A stretch of DNA of 64,000 bases from an uncultured Bacteroidales bacterium (GCA_937877455.1 CALFIU010000134.1:1-64000); one strand, 5' to 3'. Shown: positions 8,680-17,849, counted from the stretch's first letter. The notes: generated by a model not told the origin, from the letters alone. Numbers and translations are program-made.

Positions 8680-9873
8680 ATGAACTACAATCAGATACAA
8701 ATATCGCCATTTCATTCGGCATCGGGCGAAGAACGCTATTTGCTTTCAAATGGCAACAACTTCTACGAAACAGGTGCGCCACTTGTGGATTTGCTCATGG
8801 CGTTGCAACGAAATCCAATCGAGAACTTGGCAATAGAGGAATACATCGCACTTTCGGGCGGCAAATATACTCATTCGCAGATAAAAAATGTGATTGAAAA
8901 ACATATCGCGCCGTTGTTCGTTGACAAGCCCAAGAAACGCACCTTCCTTTACGAACGGGAACTTTTGGACGCGGGAAAGATAGACAGTTTTTCCGACAAA
9001 CTCAGCTTCTTGTTTTCGCCGGTGGCAATGACAGCGGTATTTGCAATTGGATTGTTGCTCGACATTTACTACTTTGCTACTGCGAGCAATCTGCTGGTAT
9101 TCAACAATTCGGCAGGTCTTTATACAATCGGATTCTTGTTGGCGTTTGCGGTGTTTTCATCTTTTTTCCACGAACTGGGACACGCCGCCGCATGCAAACA
9201 TTTCGGCATCAAGCACGGTGCAATTGGATTTGGGCTGTACCTGAATTTTCCCGTGCTTTATACCGACGTGACGCGTGTCTGGACTTTGGAACGCCGTCAA
9301 CGCTGCGTAGTCAACATAGCCGGCGTGTATTTCCAGTTTTTGCTGCTGATACCAATATTGGGCGTGTTGCTGCTTACCGGCAACGACATTTGCAGATACA
9401 TCGTGTTGATAATGAACCTTGGATTAGTGATGACACTCAATCCGTTTTTCAAGTTTGATGGCTATTGGCTGATGACCGACATCCTCGGCGTTGCCAACCT
9501 TAGGCAAAGGAGCAACGAACTTTTGGGTTATCTCTTTGCCAAGATACGCCGTGCAGAAATCACCAAAACGCCGTATTTGCTTACCTTGAAGCCAGTTGCA
9601 AAAATTGGATTCTTGGTTTATTCATTGATTGTCAACGTGTTCATGGGGTATTATTTTCTGTATATAATTCCGAAATTTCTTTACGGATTCATAACCGAAT
9701 TTCCACACCAGATTCAGCAGTTGGTGATATTTACGGCGAGCAGGGTGTCTGTACCCTTCTCGCTGATACGGAATATTGGGTCGCAGCTGCTGTTTTTCGC
9801 TCTCATTGCGTATATGATATGGAATATTGTCAAAAGCTTAAAAAAGAAGGAAAATGCACAGACTATTAAGTAA
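8680..9873 (+). CDS. M50-type membrane metalloprotease with PqqD-like N-terminus
   Basis: A 397-residue integral membrane protein with the zinc motif HELGH (His164, Glu165, His168) and the distant FKFDGYW segment supplying Asp260, as in site-2-protease-type M50 peptidases. At least six hydrophobic segments surround these. The first ~85 residues are soluble and resemble a PqqD/RiPP-recognition fold: YLLSNGNNFYETGAPLVDLL followed by a helical segment ending in an IKNVIEKHIAPLF helix. In the known epipeptide operon yydFGHIJ, a radical SAM enzyme and an M50-like peptidase YydH serve the same peptide; the arrangement here is similar. I infer leader cleavage or membrane processing of the precursors. 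It overlaps the next gene by 20 bases. Confidence 0.82.
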   Translation: MNYNQIQISPFHSASGEERYLLSNGNNFYETGAPLVDLLMALQRNPIENLAIEEYIALSGGKYTHSQIKNVIEKHIAPLFVDKPKKRTFLYERELLDAGKIDSFSDKLSFLFSPVAMTAVFAIGLLLDIYYFATASNLLVFNNSAGLYTIGFLLAFAVFSSFFHELGHAAACKHFGIKHGAIGFGLYLNFPVLYTDVTRVWTLERRQRCVVNIAGVYFQFLLLIPILGVLLLTGNDICRYIVLIMNLGLVMTLNPFFKFDGYWLMTDILGVANLRQRSNELLGYLFAKIRRAEITKTPYLLTLKPVAKIGFLVYSLIVNVFMGYYFLYIIPKFLYGFITEFPHQIQQLVIFTASRVSVPFSLIRNIGSQLLFFALIAYMIWNIVKSLKKKENAQTIK

Positions 9874-11686
9874 ATATAGCGGAATTTTACTTCCAAGTTT
9901 CGTAGTGCTTTTTGCCGCAAAATATTTGTTAGGTTTTTCTGACGCATACGGCATTTTAGCACTTGTTTTCGGCGTGTTTGTATTTGCAATCCAGCCTATG
10001 GCAATGAAAAGGTTTTGTATGCTCGATTGGGCGGTGACGGCTTTTTCTATTGTAAGCATTGCGCTAAGTTTCAGCGGCGGCATTACAACGGCAAGTTTGT
10101 CGGAAAGTGCATTTTTTGCAATGTGCTTGGCAATGTATTTTGCTATCAAACAAAAAGATGTGCAGCATACCGAAATATTCTTGACTACGTTTTTCATTCT
10201 TGCCTCAGTGGCAATGTCGCTGGCTGTAGTATCGTTTTTCATTTTTAGAACCAATGTTTTGAACGCTGGATTTGCAGATGTTTACGACTTTCGTTTTCTG
10301 TATCGCCCGTTGGGTTTTACATGCAACTTTTGGGCGGAAAGCGTGGTGATACTTGCGGCGTTGTCGCTGTACACGAAAAAATACCGCTATGTTTTTTTGT
10401 CGTTGTCGGTATTGTCGGCATTGCTTACATTCTCTCGCGGGGCATACATCGCATTGGCGCTTTTGACAGTGGGATTTTTCGTGATTGAAAAAGCAAAAAA
10501 CGAACGCAAAAATTTTGTAGTCGCAATTTCTGTGGCAATGCTCATTACAACTATATTTTGCCACAACGAATTGTTTAAAACGTTAAGTTTCAACACACAA
10601 ACCACGCAACAGCAAAGCACCGCTTGGCGTATGGAATCCATTGGCGGCGATTGGGAAGTTTTTATTAATCAACCACTTATTGGATATGGTGCGGATAGTT
10701 ACGGCGATATGACCGGCAAAAATCACGACTACGATTCGCGCAAAAATTTTTCGGGCGTTGCACCTAATGTGTTTTCAAAAATCGGGATTGAAAAAGGCAT
10801 TTTGGGGATAATTGCAATGTTGTTTTTGATTGTAGTTGTGATTCGCGAAATCAATCTCAACTTCAAAAACAAAGAAATCAAAATTGCGGCTTTGATATTT
10901 GCAGTAATCTTTGTAAAAGAACTTTCGCAGTCGTCTTTTGCCGAAAATAGGTTTACTATTTTTGTGTGCTACGTGCTGTTTGGCATGATGACGAAATGCT
11001 ACCGCTTAGGTAATACGAGCCACGAATACCCAATAATGCGTTGGTGTGTTTATCTTATGATTGTGCCTGTTTTGGCAGGGATTGGTGGCAAATATTTTAA
11101 CGATTTCCAATTCAGCAAACCATACCCCGAAGCAATACAAAACTACATTTGCGCAATTAGTTGGCTTGAAAACAACAAACTCCAAAAGGCAGAAAACAAG
11201 CTAAAAAATCTTTGCGAAAAATATCCATCTTGCGGCGAGTTTAATTTTGCTCTTGGTAATGTATATCTGCGCAAAAACGATACTTCAACAGCTATAGAAT
11301 TGATTGCTAAAGCTATTAATTTGCAACCCAAAATTATCGACAGCGAAGATTTTGAGGAGTTTATCAAAACCGATTATGTTGTTTATAACAGGCTAAAAAA
11401 CAACATCATAAATTCAGACCATAATCTAAATACTCCACAAGATCATGCCCGAATGGGTTTTGTATATCAAAGTTTTGGATTAATCGACCAAGCCAAATTG
11501 TTTTTAAAGTCGGCTGTCGAAGAAATGCCGTCGCTTTCCACGCCGTGGCTCTTGCTTGGCGACACTGTCAAGTACAACCTTCTGACCCGAGGCGCGTTCC
11601 AAGGCGAAGACCACAAAATCGCAATACCGACAGAAAAATTTTCTGTTTATGAAATGTTTTGTAAAACTTATATCGACAGACAATGA
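9854..11686 (+). CDS. O-antigen ligase/polymerase-like membrane protein with TPR tail
   Basis: A 610-residue protein. The first ~400 residues contain about ten hydrophobic segments and a large periplasmic loop with a GYGADSYGD segment and the preceding FSRGAY motif, typical of the O-antigen ligase/Wzy-like (Wzy_C) superfamily. The remainder (about 430-560) is helical and TPR-like (LQKAENKLKNLCEKYPSCGEFNFALGNVYL). It overlaps the M50 gene by 20 bases and the following lipoprotein by 4, so it belongs to the same operon. The family usually transfers or polymerises undecaprenyl-linked glycans, but no glycan genes surround it. Its role with the peptides is unknown; glycosylation or attachment of the product is only a guess. 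Confidence 0.72.
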   Translation: MHRLLSKYSGILLPSFVVLFAAKYLLGFSDAYGILALVFGVFVFAIQPMAMKRFCMLDWAVTAFSIVSIALSFSGGITTASLSESAFFAMCLAMYFAIKQKDVQHTEIFLTTFFILASVAMSLAVVSFFIFRTNVLNAGFADVYDFRFLYRPLGFTCNFWAESVVILAALSLYTKKYRYVFLSLSVLSALLTFSRGAYIALALLTVGFFVIEKAKNERKNFVVAISVAMLITTIFCHNELFKTLSFNTQTTQQQSTAWRMESIGGDWEVFINQPLIGYGADSYGDMTGKNHDYDSRKNFSGVAPNVFSKIGIEKGILGIIAMLFLIVVVIREINLNFKNKEIKIAALIFAVIFVKELSQSSFAENRFTIFVCYVLFGMMTKCYRLGNTSHEYPIMRWCVYLMIVPVLAGIGGKYFNDFQFSKPYPEAIQNYICAISWLENNKLQKAENKLKNLCEKYPSCGEFNFALGNVYLRKNDTSTAIELIAKAINLQPKIIDSEDFEEFIKTDYVVYNRLKNNIINSDHNLNTPQDHARMGFVYQSFGLIDQAKLFLKSAVEEMPSLSTPWLLLGDTVKYNLLTRGAFQGEDHKIAIPTEKFSVYEMFCKTYIDRQ

Positions 11687-13440
11687 AAAAAAATTTGTTT
11701 CTCATAATTACAATTCTTCTTTCCTCTTGCGGCGACTACACCAAATTGCCGCAAGAGACTGAAGATGCGTTGCAAAAATCGGGTAAAAATTTCAACGAAC
11801 TATTCGATGTTATCGTGCGTTACAAAGATACCGACACGATGAAGCTCCACGCCGCCAATTTCCTTATTGCAAACGCGCAATACAAATATTTTTTGGATAC
11901 CATCGACGGCGAGAGAATTTGCGATTTGGAAGTGTTGACCGCCCAAACACTCACAAATAACATCGACTTGGCATTTGACGCTTACCAAAAATCGTGGAAC
12001 AAAAATCTTTGTTTCGATGATTTCAAAGAATTTTTGTTGCCATATCGCATTGCCGACGAAAAACTTTCCAACTGGCGTAGAGATTTCGCTGAAAATTACT
12101 CAGATTCACTGCTTTCTGACTCTATCGACACACCCGAAAAGGTTGCCCAGATTGTCAACGATGAAATTATCGAGAACTATCCCGATTTTACCAATTGCAA
12201 CGATTTTGCCATGCGCGCCACTTTCATTATGCGCTCGTGCGGCATTCCCGTTGCTTTGGCAATCATACCTCACTGGGGAACAAGGGCTGAATCACACATT
12301 TTCAACGTGTTAAAAACACAAAACGAACTAATCGATTTCCTTGGCGGAGAGAATACGTTTGGCTCGCATTTGGCTGGCTTTCACGACAACATCCCGAAAG
12401 TTTACATGCTCTGTTTTTCAAAACAAACAGATTCGCCACATTGGAAATACCCAAAAGAAGAAAAACCCGCTTTTTTCAAAAATATTTTTCTCAAGGATAT
12501 TACTGCACAATTGTCATCCATAGAAACTTCTGATTATCAATTAAATATTGATTCGCGCAATAAACTTGCTTATCTCTGTGTATTCGACCGCATCGGCTGG
12601 ATTCCCGTTGCATACGGTGAAATTAAGGATAAAAAGGTGAATTTCAATAATGTAGGCATCAACGTTGTATATCAACTTACCACTTTTGATGACGGCGAAA
12701 TCAATTGCATAGGCAATCCGTTTTTGGCACTTAAAAATGGGGAAATAAGGAATTACAATCCGTCTGAAAATACATTTAATCAAACTCTTACACGCAAATC
12801 GCCCGAATCCAACCGCTGGGAGGAAGTAGAAAAACAGATTCCTGGCGGCAAGTTTCAAGGCGCAAACCGTGAAGATTTTTCGGATTCAGTCACTTTGTTT
12901 ACAATAACGGAAATTCCCGACTTGAAATTTCAGCAGGCGGAAGTTGCCAACTATCAAAAGTTTAGATATTTGCGTTATCTCTCGTCCAACAAAACATACG
13001 GCAATATGGCTGAAGTGGAATTTTACGATTCTAATGAAAAAAAATTGCAGCACAAACGTGTATTTGGGCAGTACAAACCGAGCCTTTGGTTCCCAGATTT
13101 CACTGCAGAAAAACTTTTTGACGGCGACGTACTGACATTTTTCCACACATCAGATTCGTTGGCATGGGGAGCAATAGAACTTGATGCACCTCAGGCTGTT
13201 TCTAAAATCCGTTACAAAATCCGCAACGACGACAATGGAATACGCAGTGGCGAGATTTACGAACTTTTTTATGCAAAAGATGGCTCGTGGATTTCGCTTG
13301 GCAAGCAAACAGCCGCACACGACGACGAAATCACATTCAAAAATCTTCCCAAAAACGCCCTCTTCTGGCTAAGAAATTTGAGCAAAGGAACAGAAGAGAG
13401 GATTTTTGAAGTTGACGACAGCGAGATTGTTTGGAGATAA
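11683..13440 (+). CDS. Transglutaminase-like lipoprotein with C-terminal discoidin-like domain
   Basis: A 585-residue lipoprotein (lipobox LSSC, Cys16). A transglutaminase-core-like segment carries Cys172 (NCNDFAMRATFIMRSCGIPV) and His205 (ESHIFNVL), in the usual Cys...His order; a following Asp is not obvious. Residues ~430-585 resemble an F5/8 type C (discoidin) fold, with YLRYLSSNKTYGNMAEVEFY and LFDGDVLTFFHT. Surface anchoring would place it in the periplasm or on the outer leaflet. The start overlaps the previous stop as ATGA. It could cleave or cross-link peptide or bind glycan; the sequence shows only the fold-level match. Confidence 0.72.
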   Translation: MKKNLFLIITILLSSCGDYTKLPQETEDALQKSGKNFNELFDVIVRYKDTDTMKLHAANFLIANAQYKYFLDTIDGERICDLEVLTAQTLTNNIDLAFDAYQKSWNKNLCFDDFKEFLLPYRIADEKLSNWRRDFAENYSDSLLSDSIDTPEKVAQIVNDEIIENYPDFTNCNDFAMRATFIMRSCGIPVALAIIPHWGTRAESHIFNVLKTQNELIDFLGGENTFGSHLAGFHDNIPKVYMLCFSKQTDSPHWKYPKEEKPAFFKNIFLKDITAQLSSIETSDYQLNIDSRNKLAYLCVFDRIGWIPVAYGEIKDKKVNFNNVGINVVYQLTTFDDGEINCIGNPFLALKNGEIRNYNPSENTFNQTLTRKSPESNRWEEVEKQIPGGKFQGANREDFSDSVTLFTITEIPDLKFQQAEVANYQKFRYLRYLSSNKTYGNMAEVEFYDSNEKKLQHKRVFGQYKPSLWFPDFTAEKLFDGDVLTFFHTSDSLAWGAIELDAPQAVSKIRYKIRNDDNGIRSGEIYELFYAKDGSWISLGKQTAAHDDEITFKNLPKNALFWLRNLSKGTEERIFEVDDSEIVWR

Positions 13441-13504
13441 AGAAACGGATATTCATAAATATCACATAATCAACAAATTTATTAACATTCTAATTCATGT
13501 AAAA

Positions 13505-13717
13505 ATGGAAAAGGAAAAATCAATCGAAAGCCTCAACGAGGAACTCCCAGAGTTCTTCCTGAGCGACCTCGAAGAGAGGTTGGAGACCGACCCAATGAAC
13601 GTCGGTGCGTTGGTAACCTTGCAGTCCACTGTTCAGTCAGATTTCTGCTGGGACTACATCAACTGTGCCAACTATTGCGGCTGTGAAAATTACTTCAAAT
13701 GCAACGGTTATTTTTAG
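13505..13717 (+). CDS. RiPP precursor-like peptide 3
   Basis: A 70-residue peptide whose first 40 codons are nearly the same as those of precursor 2 (114 of 120 bases by hand count). The core (41-70) is different and rich in Cys and aromatics: Cys48, Cys54, Cys58, Cys60 and Cys66, with Trp49, Tyr51, Tyr57, Tyr63, Tyr69 and Phe70. The outer Cys spacing (C-x5-C ... C-x5-C) resembles precursor 2. The start at 13505 is set by the leader match; the in-frame ATG at 13406 lies in the previous gene. The 5' flank also resembles that of precursor 2, so the whole module was duplicated. It is followed by a hairpin and barrel paralogue 3. Confidence 0.8.
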   Translation: MEKEKSIESLNEELPEFFLSDLEERLETDPMNVGALVTLQSTVQSDFCWDYINCANYCGCENYFKCNGYF

Positions 13718-13755
13718 CCAAGATTAAATGTTGAACACCACACAGCTCTAACAAA

Positions 13756-13785
13756 GGACGACGACATAATAAAATGTCGTCGTCC
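13756..13785 (+). promoter_or_regulatory. Perfect hairpin between precursor 3 and barrel gene
   Basis: GGACGACGACAT (13756-13767) and ATGTCGTCGTCC (13774-13785) form a 12-bp perfect stem with loop AATAAA. Only ATTTC follows rather than a long T run, so it is more likely an RNA-stabilising or leaky-terminator element than a full stop. Confidence 0.6.
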
Positions 13786-13817
13786 ATTTCTAACAATTAA
13801 AAATTTCATTAAATACC

Positions 13818-16073
13818 ATGAACAAAATTCTCACAATCCTATTAATCCTCGCCTCTTGCTGCAACACAATGGCGCAACACACATTGACAGGACGAATCGT
13901 AGGCTCCGACAACGCGCCCTTGCCCTACGCCGTAGTGAAAACCGGCAACATCGCAACCAACGAAATCAAGTCGACAATCACCGATTCAACTGGCAACTTC
14001 AAGTTTGAAAACATGAATGTTGGCAAATACGCCTTGATGGCCGATTTTGTTGGTTACAAACGTGGCGGCACTATGTTTGAGATGCCTGACAACGATTTTG
14101 TGTTGCCTGACTTCCAATTGCAAGAATCCGACAACCAACTCGACGCTATCGAGGTGAAAGGCCGCAGGATAGAGGACGTGGGCGACCACAAGCAGATTTT
14201 CCCGTCAGAGATGCTCAAAAACAACGCCAACAACGGCTACACCGCACTTGCGATGCTGCTGATTCCGGGACTGAAAGTGGATATTTTCGACAACAAAATC
14301 TCCACGCACGGACACGAGACGATGCTGTGCATCAATGGACGACCCGCCAACGAGGACGAAATAAAGACTCTCAACCCTCAGGACATCAAGCGAATCGACT
14401 ATTATGACAGTTTCAATCCAAAACACCCGACTGCAAATTCTGTAATCGATTTTATAATGGCAAGGCACGACCGTGGCGCGTCGGTGTATCTGAATGCAGG
14501 TCAGCATGTCAACCGCTTTTCGGGCGACGACCTTGCTGACGTGAAAATCTTTCACAAAAAATCGGAGTTCAACATACAACTTTCGGGTTATTACAATCAT
14601 TACAATCCCGAAAATGGCGAAGAATCAACTACTTGCATGGACTTTAACGGAACAGATGTTTCAAAAATCGTTGAGCCAAAATCACTGCCAATCCACGAGA
14701 ACGGCTTGAATGGCAAATTCTCGTATTTGCGCTACGGCAACAACGACATCCTTCACGCAGCCGCATACTTGGGCGGCGGACACTCAGCTCGCACAGAGGA
14801 TTACAGCTTGAAATTTTCGACGGATGTCAATGATTATCAAACAAAAGACCGTAACCACTCCGACAACCTCCAGCCGGCAGCGCAGATTTATTATGAAAAG
14901 CATCTCGCCAACAAGCATTTCTTCAAAATGAACGTCTATGGCAGTTACAACGAAACCGACAATCAGAGATTTTACACCTCAAACGTCGATTACAACGCCA
15001 AAACCGCCGAAAGTTACTACTATCTGAATCCTAATTTTGGATATTATATGCCAATAAAAGATAGGAACATTGCGTTTTTGAATGTTGATTATTTCCTTCA
15101 CAAAATCAATCAGACCTACACCGAAAACCTTTTGCAAAACAAGAGCGAACTCAATTACACACACGGAATTTTGCAGTTGGGCGACAATTATCAAATTGTG
15201 CCGCAGAAGGTTTCGTTTACGTTGCAGTTGTCGGACAGGATTATGACAATCAACAAACAGACAAAGCATTATTTTTCGCCGCAGTTGTTTTACAAGGCAA
15301 AAATTTCCGACAATCAAGAACTTCACGGTATGATTGTCTATGGCATCTTCGACCCGCAGATGAAATATTACAATAGTGCTATCCAAAGCCTTGACTATTA
15401 CCAAGTTTTGGTTGGCAATCCCTATTTGTTGACGAGCCGTTGTTTCAGAGGCGAACTTTCCTACACGATTAAAATGCTCAACTTTTTGACAATGTACGAA
15501 AACACGTCGAAATCGCTTTACGAAAATGTTTATTTTGACGGAGAAAAATACGTCCACACGTTTCTAAACGGCGGCAACTGCGAACATTTCCTCCAAAGTG
15601 CCGAATATGGTTTTGAACTTGCAAAACATTTGAATTTGACTTTGGCGGCAGAATACGATTTTTATAAAGAACGCGATTGGGATTTGCTTTCCCGTCATCA
15701 ACTTGTTGGATATACGGCACTTATGTATATGACAGAGCATTTCATGGCAAAAGCCGAGTTCACCACCGGCGGCAAGAAAGTTGAGCAGGGTTACATCGTT
15801 TCGCGCCCCGCAGAACTCAAAATCAATTTTGGCTACAACGTCAAAAGCTGGAATTTTATGTTGCAGATTAAAAATCCCTTGATAAAAGTATGCCAAGAAC
15901 GTGAATATCAAAACGTAGGCTACTCGTTCTCCAGCAAGAATTACATGCCTCTCGACGCTTACAACTACGTGAAAATCTCCGCAAGTTACCGTTTCAACCT
16001 CGGTGGACATCACGATTACAAATACATCGATATGGACAACTCGCAGAAGTCGGGAATACTGAGAGGAAATTAG
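13818..16073 (+). CDS. Outer-membrane beta-barrel protein, paralogue 3
   Basis: A 751-residue member of the same family as 4071 and 6408: signal peptide (ending NTMAQ), CnaB-like domain (TLTGRIVGSDNAPLPYAVV), plug-like segment (LLIPGLKVDIFDN, LCINGRPANEDEI) and barrel ending DNSQKSGILRGN. It closely follows precursor 3, repeating the precursor-hairpin-barrel order seen at 3713-6341. This is the last gene of the co-directional block; no strong terminator is seen in the 90 bases before the nuclease gene, which has its own promoter. Confidence 0.8.
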   Translation: MNKILTILLILASCCNTMAQHTLTGRIVGSDNAPLPYAVVKTGNIATNEIKSTITDSTGNFKFENMNVGKYALMADFVGYKRGGTMFEMPDNDFVLPDFQLQESDNQLDAIEVKGRRIEDVGDHKQIFPSEMLKNNANNGYTALAMLLIPGLKVDIFDNKISTHGHETMLCINGRPANEDEIKTLNPQDIKRIDYYDSFNPKHPTANSVIDFIMARHDRGASVYLNAGQHVNRFSGDDLADVKIFHKKSEFNIQLSGYYNHYNPENGEESTTCMDFNGTDVSKIVEPKSLPIHENGLNGKFSYLRYGNNDILHAAAYLGGGHSARTEDYSLKFSTDVNDYQTKDRNHSDNLQPAAQIYYEKHLANKHFFKMNVYGSYNETDNQRFYTSNVDYNAKTAESYYYLNPNFGYYMPIKDRNIAFLNVDYFLHKINQTYTENLLQNKSELNYTHGILQLGDNYQIVPQKVSFTLQLSDRIMTINKQTKHYFSPQLFYKAKISDNQELHGMIVYGIFDPQMKYYNSAIQSLDYYQVLVGNPYLLTSRCFRGELSYTIKMLNFLTMYENTSKSLYENVYFDGEKYVHTFLNGGNCEHFLQSAEYGFELAKHLNLTLAAEYDFYKERDWDLLSRHQLVGYTALMYMTEHFMAKAEFTTGGKKVEQGYIVSRPAELKINFGYNVKSWNFMLQIKNPLIKVCQEREYQNVGYSFSSKNYMPLDAYNYVKISASYRFNLGGHHDYKYIDMDNSQKSGILRGN

Positions 16074-16103
16074 GATTTTTGGGTAGAAACTGCTAAAATA
16101 TTT

Positions 16104-16135
16104 TTTGCAATTTCTGCCCATAATTATTACCTTTG
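16104..16135 (+). promoter_or_regulatory. Bacteroidota-type promoter of the Rpn nuclease gene
   Basis: TTTG (16104-16107) and TACCTTTG (16128-16135) are spaced by 20 bases, an exact consensus match. Transcription would begin near 16142, which rules out the upstream ORF start at 16133 and supports the ATG at 16163. Confidence 0.85.
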
Positions 16136-16162
16136 CGCAAACAAACCAAAACGCAACACGCC

Positions 16163-17155
16163 ATGGCACAGTTGATAGCAAATCCGATATACGATTCGGC
16201 ATTCAAATACATGATGCAGAACGAAAGAGCCGCCACCGTCCTGCTTGAAAATCTTCTCGACAAGGAGATTCTCAAGCTCGACGTCCTCACCAACGACACC
16301 CCTGTCATCGAGGAAAAAAGCGGCGTAAGGATTTTGCGTCTCGACTTTTCGGCAAAAATCAAAGACCGCAAGACTGGTGAAACCGAACTCGTAACAATCG
16401 AACTCCAAAAGTCGTATCTCGACACCGAGATAATGCTATTCCGCACGTACCTCGGTCAACAGTATTCGGACGTCAAAAAGGCTGATACAGAGATTGTTGA
16501 TACATGGCGCAAAGACAAGAAAACTGGCAAAATCGAGCGCGTCAAAGTAGAAAAACACGTGCCATTGCATATCGTTGCCATTTACATTTTGGGCCACACC
16601 TTTCAGGAAATCGACATTCCTAAACCTGTGATTTACAACTATCCCGACCCGCGCGGCATCGAGAAAGAGCCGATTCCTGAGATACTGAAAACACGATTTT
16701 TCCGTGGCGTAACGCACGATACAATCATCGTTCAGATTCCGTATCTTAAGCGCAACGCCAAAACCAAACTCGAACAGATGTTGGAAATATTCTGTCAAGA
16801 TTACGTTTCCGACGACACCGAGCAACTGCTTGAATTTGACGATTTTGAAAATCGTTCGCAAGATTTCAGAGATTTGGCGCGTCCGCTGGTCTATGCCGTT
16901 TCCGACCCGCAAGTAAGAAAAATCATGACCGTGGAAGACGAAATGGCGATACATTTTCAAAACGTCAAATACGTTACCGACGAGAACGAGGCACTCCACT
17001 CAATGATAGAAGAAAGCCGTCAGAAATTGCAAGAAAAAGAGAGCCAGTTGGCAGTTTCTATCAAAATGCTTTCAGAGTTAGGTGTGTCGCCCGAGCAAAT
17101 TGCAGAAAAATTGAAAATCTCCATTGAGATGGTCAATCAAACTTTGCAACAGTAA
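16163..17155 (+). CDS. Rpn-family PD-(D/E)XK nuclease / putative transposase
   Basis: A 330-residue protein beginning MAQLIANPIYDSAFKYMM, the typical opening of the Rpn recombination-promoting nuclease/PD-(D/E)XK transposase-like family. The catalytic core is seen as LDFSAKI (Asp61) followed by VTIELQK (Glu80, Gln82). The middle has the LPxxY-like region and the C-terminus is helical, ending with a predicted small HTH-like helix pair (LGVSPEQIAEKLKISIEMV). These proteins are abundant in gut Bacteroidota and often multicopy. No terminal inverted repeats were found. It has its own promoter and converges on, and overlaps by 23 bases, the minus-strand lipoprotein gene. Confidence 0.85.
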   Translation: MAQLIANPIYDSAFKYMMQNERAATVLLENLLDKEILKLDVLTNDTPVIEEKSGVRILRLDFSAKIKDRKTGETELVTIELQKSYLDTEIMLFRTYLGQQYSDVKKADTEIVDTWRKDKKTGKIERVKVEKHVPLHIVAIYILGHTFQEIDIPKPVIYNYPDPRGIEKEPIPEILKTRFFRGVTHDTIIVQIPYLKRNAKTKLEQMLEIFCQDYVSDDTEQLLEFDDFENRSQDFRDLARPLVYAVSDPQVRKIMTVEDEMAIHFQNVKYVTDENEALHSMIEESRQKLQEKESQLAVSIKMLSELGVSPEQIAEKLKISIEMVNQTLQQ

Positions 17156-17849
17156 CCGTGTCATTCAGTACAAACTCTTTGCCGTTTGTACAAGAATACA
17201 TTAGCGTATAATAGTAGTCGCCAAGCACTTTTGGAGCAGGAAACTTGATGACAACATAATCCATTTCAATCAGATAGTTGTCGGTTTGGCGATTGAAATC
17301 CACAAGCGGTTTCGATACATGCCAATTGAAATCATTTGAACTAACACGCTTACCCGAAAAATCATCAATTCCAACAATTTTTTTTATGTCATTATATTCT
17401 ATTACGGCTGATTCATTAACATATTCAGCATTGTTGGATTCGCACACAACCGAAATACTTGCAATAGTATCGAGTGTAGGAAATGCACCGAACCCTGCTG
17501 CGTTGAAACACGTATCATTGAACAATTTACAATATTGTTCTACCTCGGCATCACTCTCCAAAAAGTCGAAATCACCAATAGCTGCACTTGGATTTTTTTC
17601 TATTAATTCATGAATTTCATCAGTAGTACGACCTTCAACAGAAATAATCAACCTAACTGAATCCTCTACTACATCAGATACCATTGAGAGATGATAACTT
17701 CTGTAGAAGTTACAAATTGCATGAGCAGAGGGCTTGACAAACTCTGCAACACGTGCATCATCAGGAGCAACAACATTGTTGTTGTCATCGCCACATGCAA
17801 CAACAAACAGCACTGCAACAGCAGAGATAAATTTAATTAGCGTTTTCAT
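17133..17849 (-). CDS. Lipoprotein of unknown function
   Basis: A 238-residue protein with a lipoprotein signal (VLFVVACGDDNNN, Cys19), a short Asp/Asn-rich linker and a folded domain of about 200 residues containing Cys pairs at roughly 46, 107 and 114. No family is recognised. It overlaps the convergent nuclease gene at the 3' end. The 223 bases upstream (17850-18072) are AT-rich and hold no ORF; a lone CAAAAATA at 17990 could be a -7 box but is far away. Confidence 0.6.
   Translation of the reverse strand: MKTLIKFISAVAVLFVVACGDDNNNVVAPDDARVAEFVKPSAHAICNFYRSYHLSMVSDVVEDSVRLIISVEGRTTDEIHELIEKNPSAAIGDFDFLESDAEVEQYCKLFNDTCFNAAGFGAFPTLDTIASISVVCESNNAEYVNESAVIEYNDIKKIVGIDDFSGKRVSSNDFNWHVSKPLVDFNRQTDNYLIEMDYVVIKFPAPKVLGDYYYTLMYSCTNGKEFVLNDTVTVAKFD

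Noticed and set aside
13406..13504. Longer start for precursor 3
   Set aside because: The extra residues are encoded by the end of the preceding gene and are not shared with precursors 1 and 2.
16163..17155. Rpn gene as part of a complete insertion sequence
   Set aside because: I could not find terminal inverted repeats or target duplications around it.
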